This document shows positions 63,924 to 64,000 of a DNA stretch of 64,000 nucleotides, in pieces; position 1 is the stretch's first letter; each line of letters begins with the position of its first letter. The notes under the pieces are model-generated. The model was not told the origin of the DNA. It worked only from the letters and a program-made list of their open reading frames with translations, and did no database searches. Made by a program: the position numbers and the translations under genes. Source of the DNA: Actinomycetota bacterium (GTDB taxonomy: Bacteria; Actinomycetota; Geothermincolia; Geothermincolales; RBG-13-55-18); contig QZKE01000066.1 of the NCBI GenBank assembly GCA_003598015.1, positions 1 through 64,000 on the forward strand, read 5' to 3'.

Positions 63924-64000
63924 CTCCTTATCATTAAATGAGGAGAATCCCGTTTCTGGAACATAACGGTTTTCTATCCTATCGTAGTGGGAATGATTTG

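Noticed and set aside
61981-64000. Integrated prophage or genomic island at tRNA-Glu
   Set aside because: The border repeat is suggestive, but the 1.9 kb between the copies holds only two lipoprotein genes and no integrase or phage genes, so I report cassettes rather than an island.

Overview
The window looks like chromosomal DNA from a strictly anaerobic, GC-rich bacterium with dense, operon-like gene packing and frequent TTG and GTG starts. The evidence for anaerobic C1 metabolism is a formate dehydrogenase with selenocysteine, its NuoE/NuoF-type partners, and an AcsE-like methyltetrahydrofolate methyltransferase. GltX, GatCAB and tRNA-Gln together suggest that Gln-tRNA is made by transamidation. 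I suspect an uncultured Actinomycetota lineage or a deep-branching clostridial relative, but no rRNA or marker gene here settles it. No phage, insertion sequence, transposase, CRISPR array or defence system is visible.

Layout. 1-3155: hairpin repeats, then a MetE-like methyltransferase, lipoyl synthase (lipA) and an AcsE-like methyltransferase. 3423-8468: a three-subunit NAD-linked formate dehydrogenase whose catalytic subunit reads through an in-frame TGA (selenocysteine) with a clear SECIS hairpin. 8634-11597: an acyl-CoA ligase homologue with degenerate active-site motifs, 0.8 kb of non-coding repeats, and a DedA protein. 11874-21252: an Mbh/Mrp-type cation/proton antiporter operon without hydrogenase genes; one antiporter subunit carries a C-terminal SdrD-B-like domain. 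21266-23762: a UPF0280 protein and a convergent histidine kinase/response regulator pair. 24125-30068: ligA, gatC, a membrane protein, gatA and gatB. 30101-33051: a zinc-ribbon membrane protein, then lpd and gcvH on the minus strand.

33417-36197: a two-subunit aconitase-family hydro-lyase next to an isocitrate-type dehydrogenase. 36271-37209: a tandem hairpin array and two small genes behind a strong palindrome. 38123-54249: a long amino-acid operon (ilvD, ilvB, ilvN, ilvC, class V aminotransferase, serA, leuA, leuC, leuD, leuB, ilvE, cimA, FAH-family enzyme). It encodes valine, leucine, isoleucine (through citramalate) and part of serine synthesis. 54404-61705: membrane protein, RibD-like reductase, FixC/FixX pair, gltX, metallo-hydrolase and YhdH-like reductase. 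61821-64000: tRNA-Gln, tRNA-Glu and two minus-strand lipoprotein genes in a repeated cassette-like arrangement whose borders copy the 3' end of tRNA-Glu.

Formate dehydrogenase, AcsE, GcvH, Lpd and LipA are consistent with one-carbon assimilation (Wood-Ljungdahl and/or reductive glycine routes), but the central acetyl-CoA synthase genes are not in the window. A family of palindromes beginning GGGGTCAGG is scattered between genes (51-230, 3166-3380, 43243-43298, 53411-53466, a half copy at 61707), with a separate large inverted repeat at 23801-23947. The points most worth a second look are the SdrD-B antiporter fusion, the histone-like tail on LeuA, the degenerate acyl-CoA ligase, the second hydro-lyase module, and the tRNA-Glu-end cassettes.
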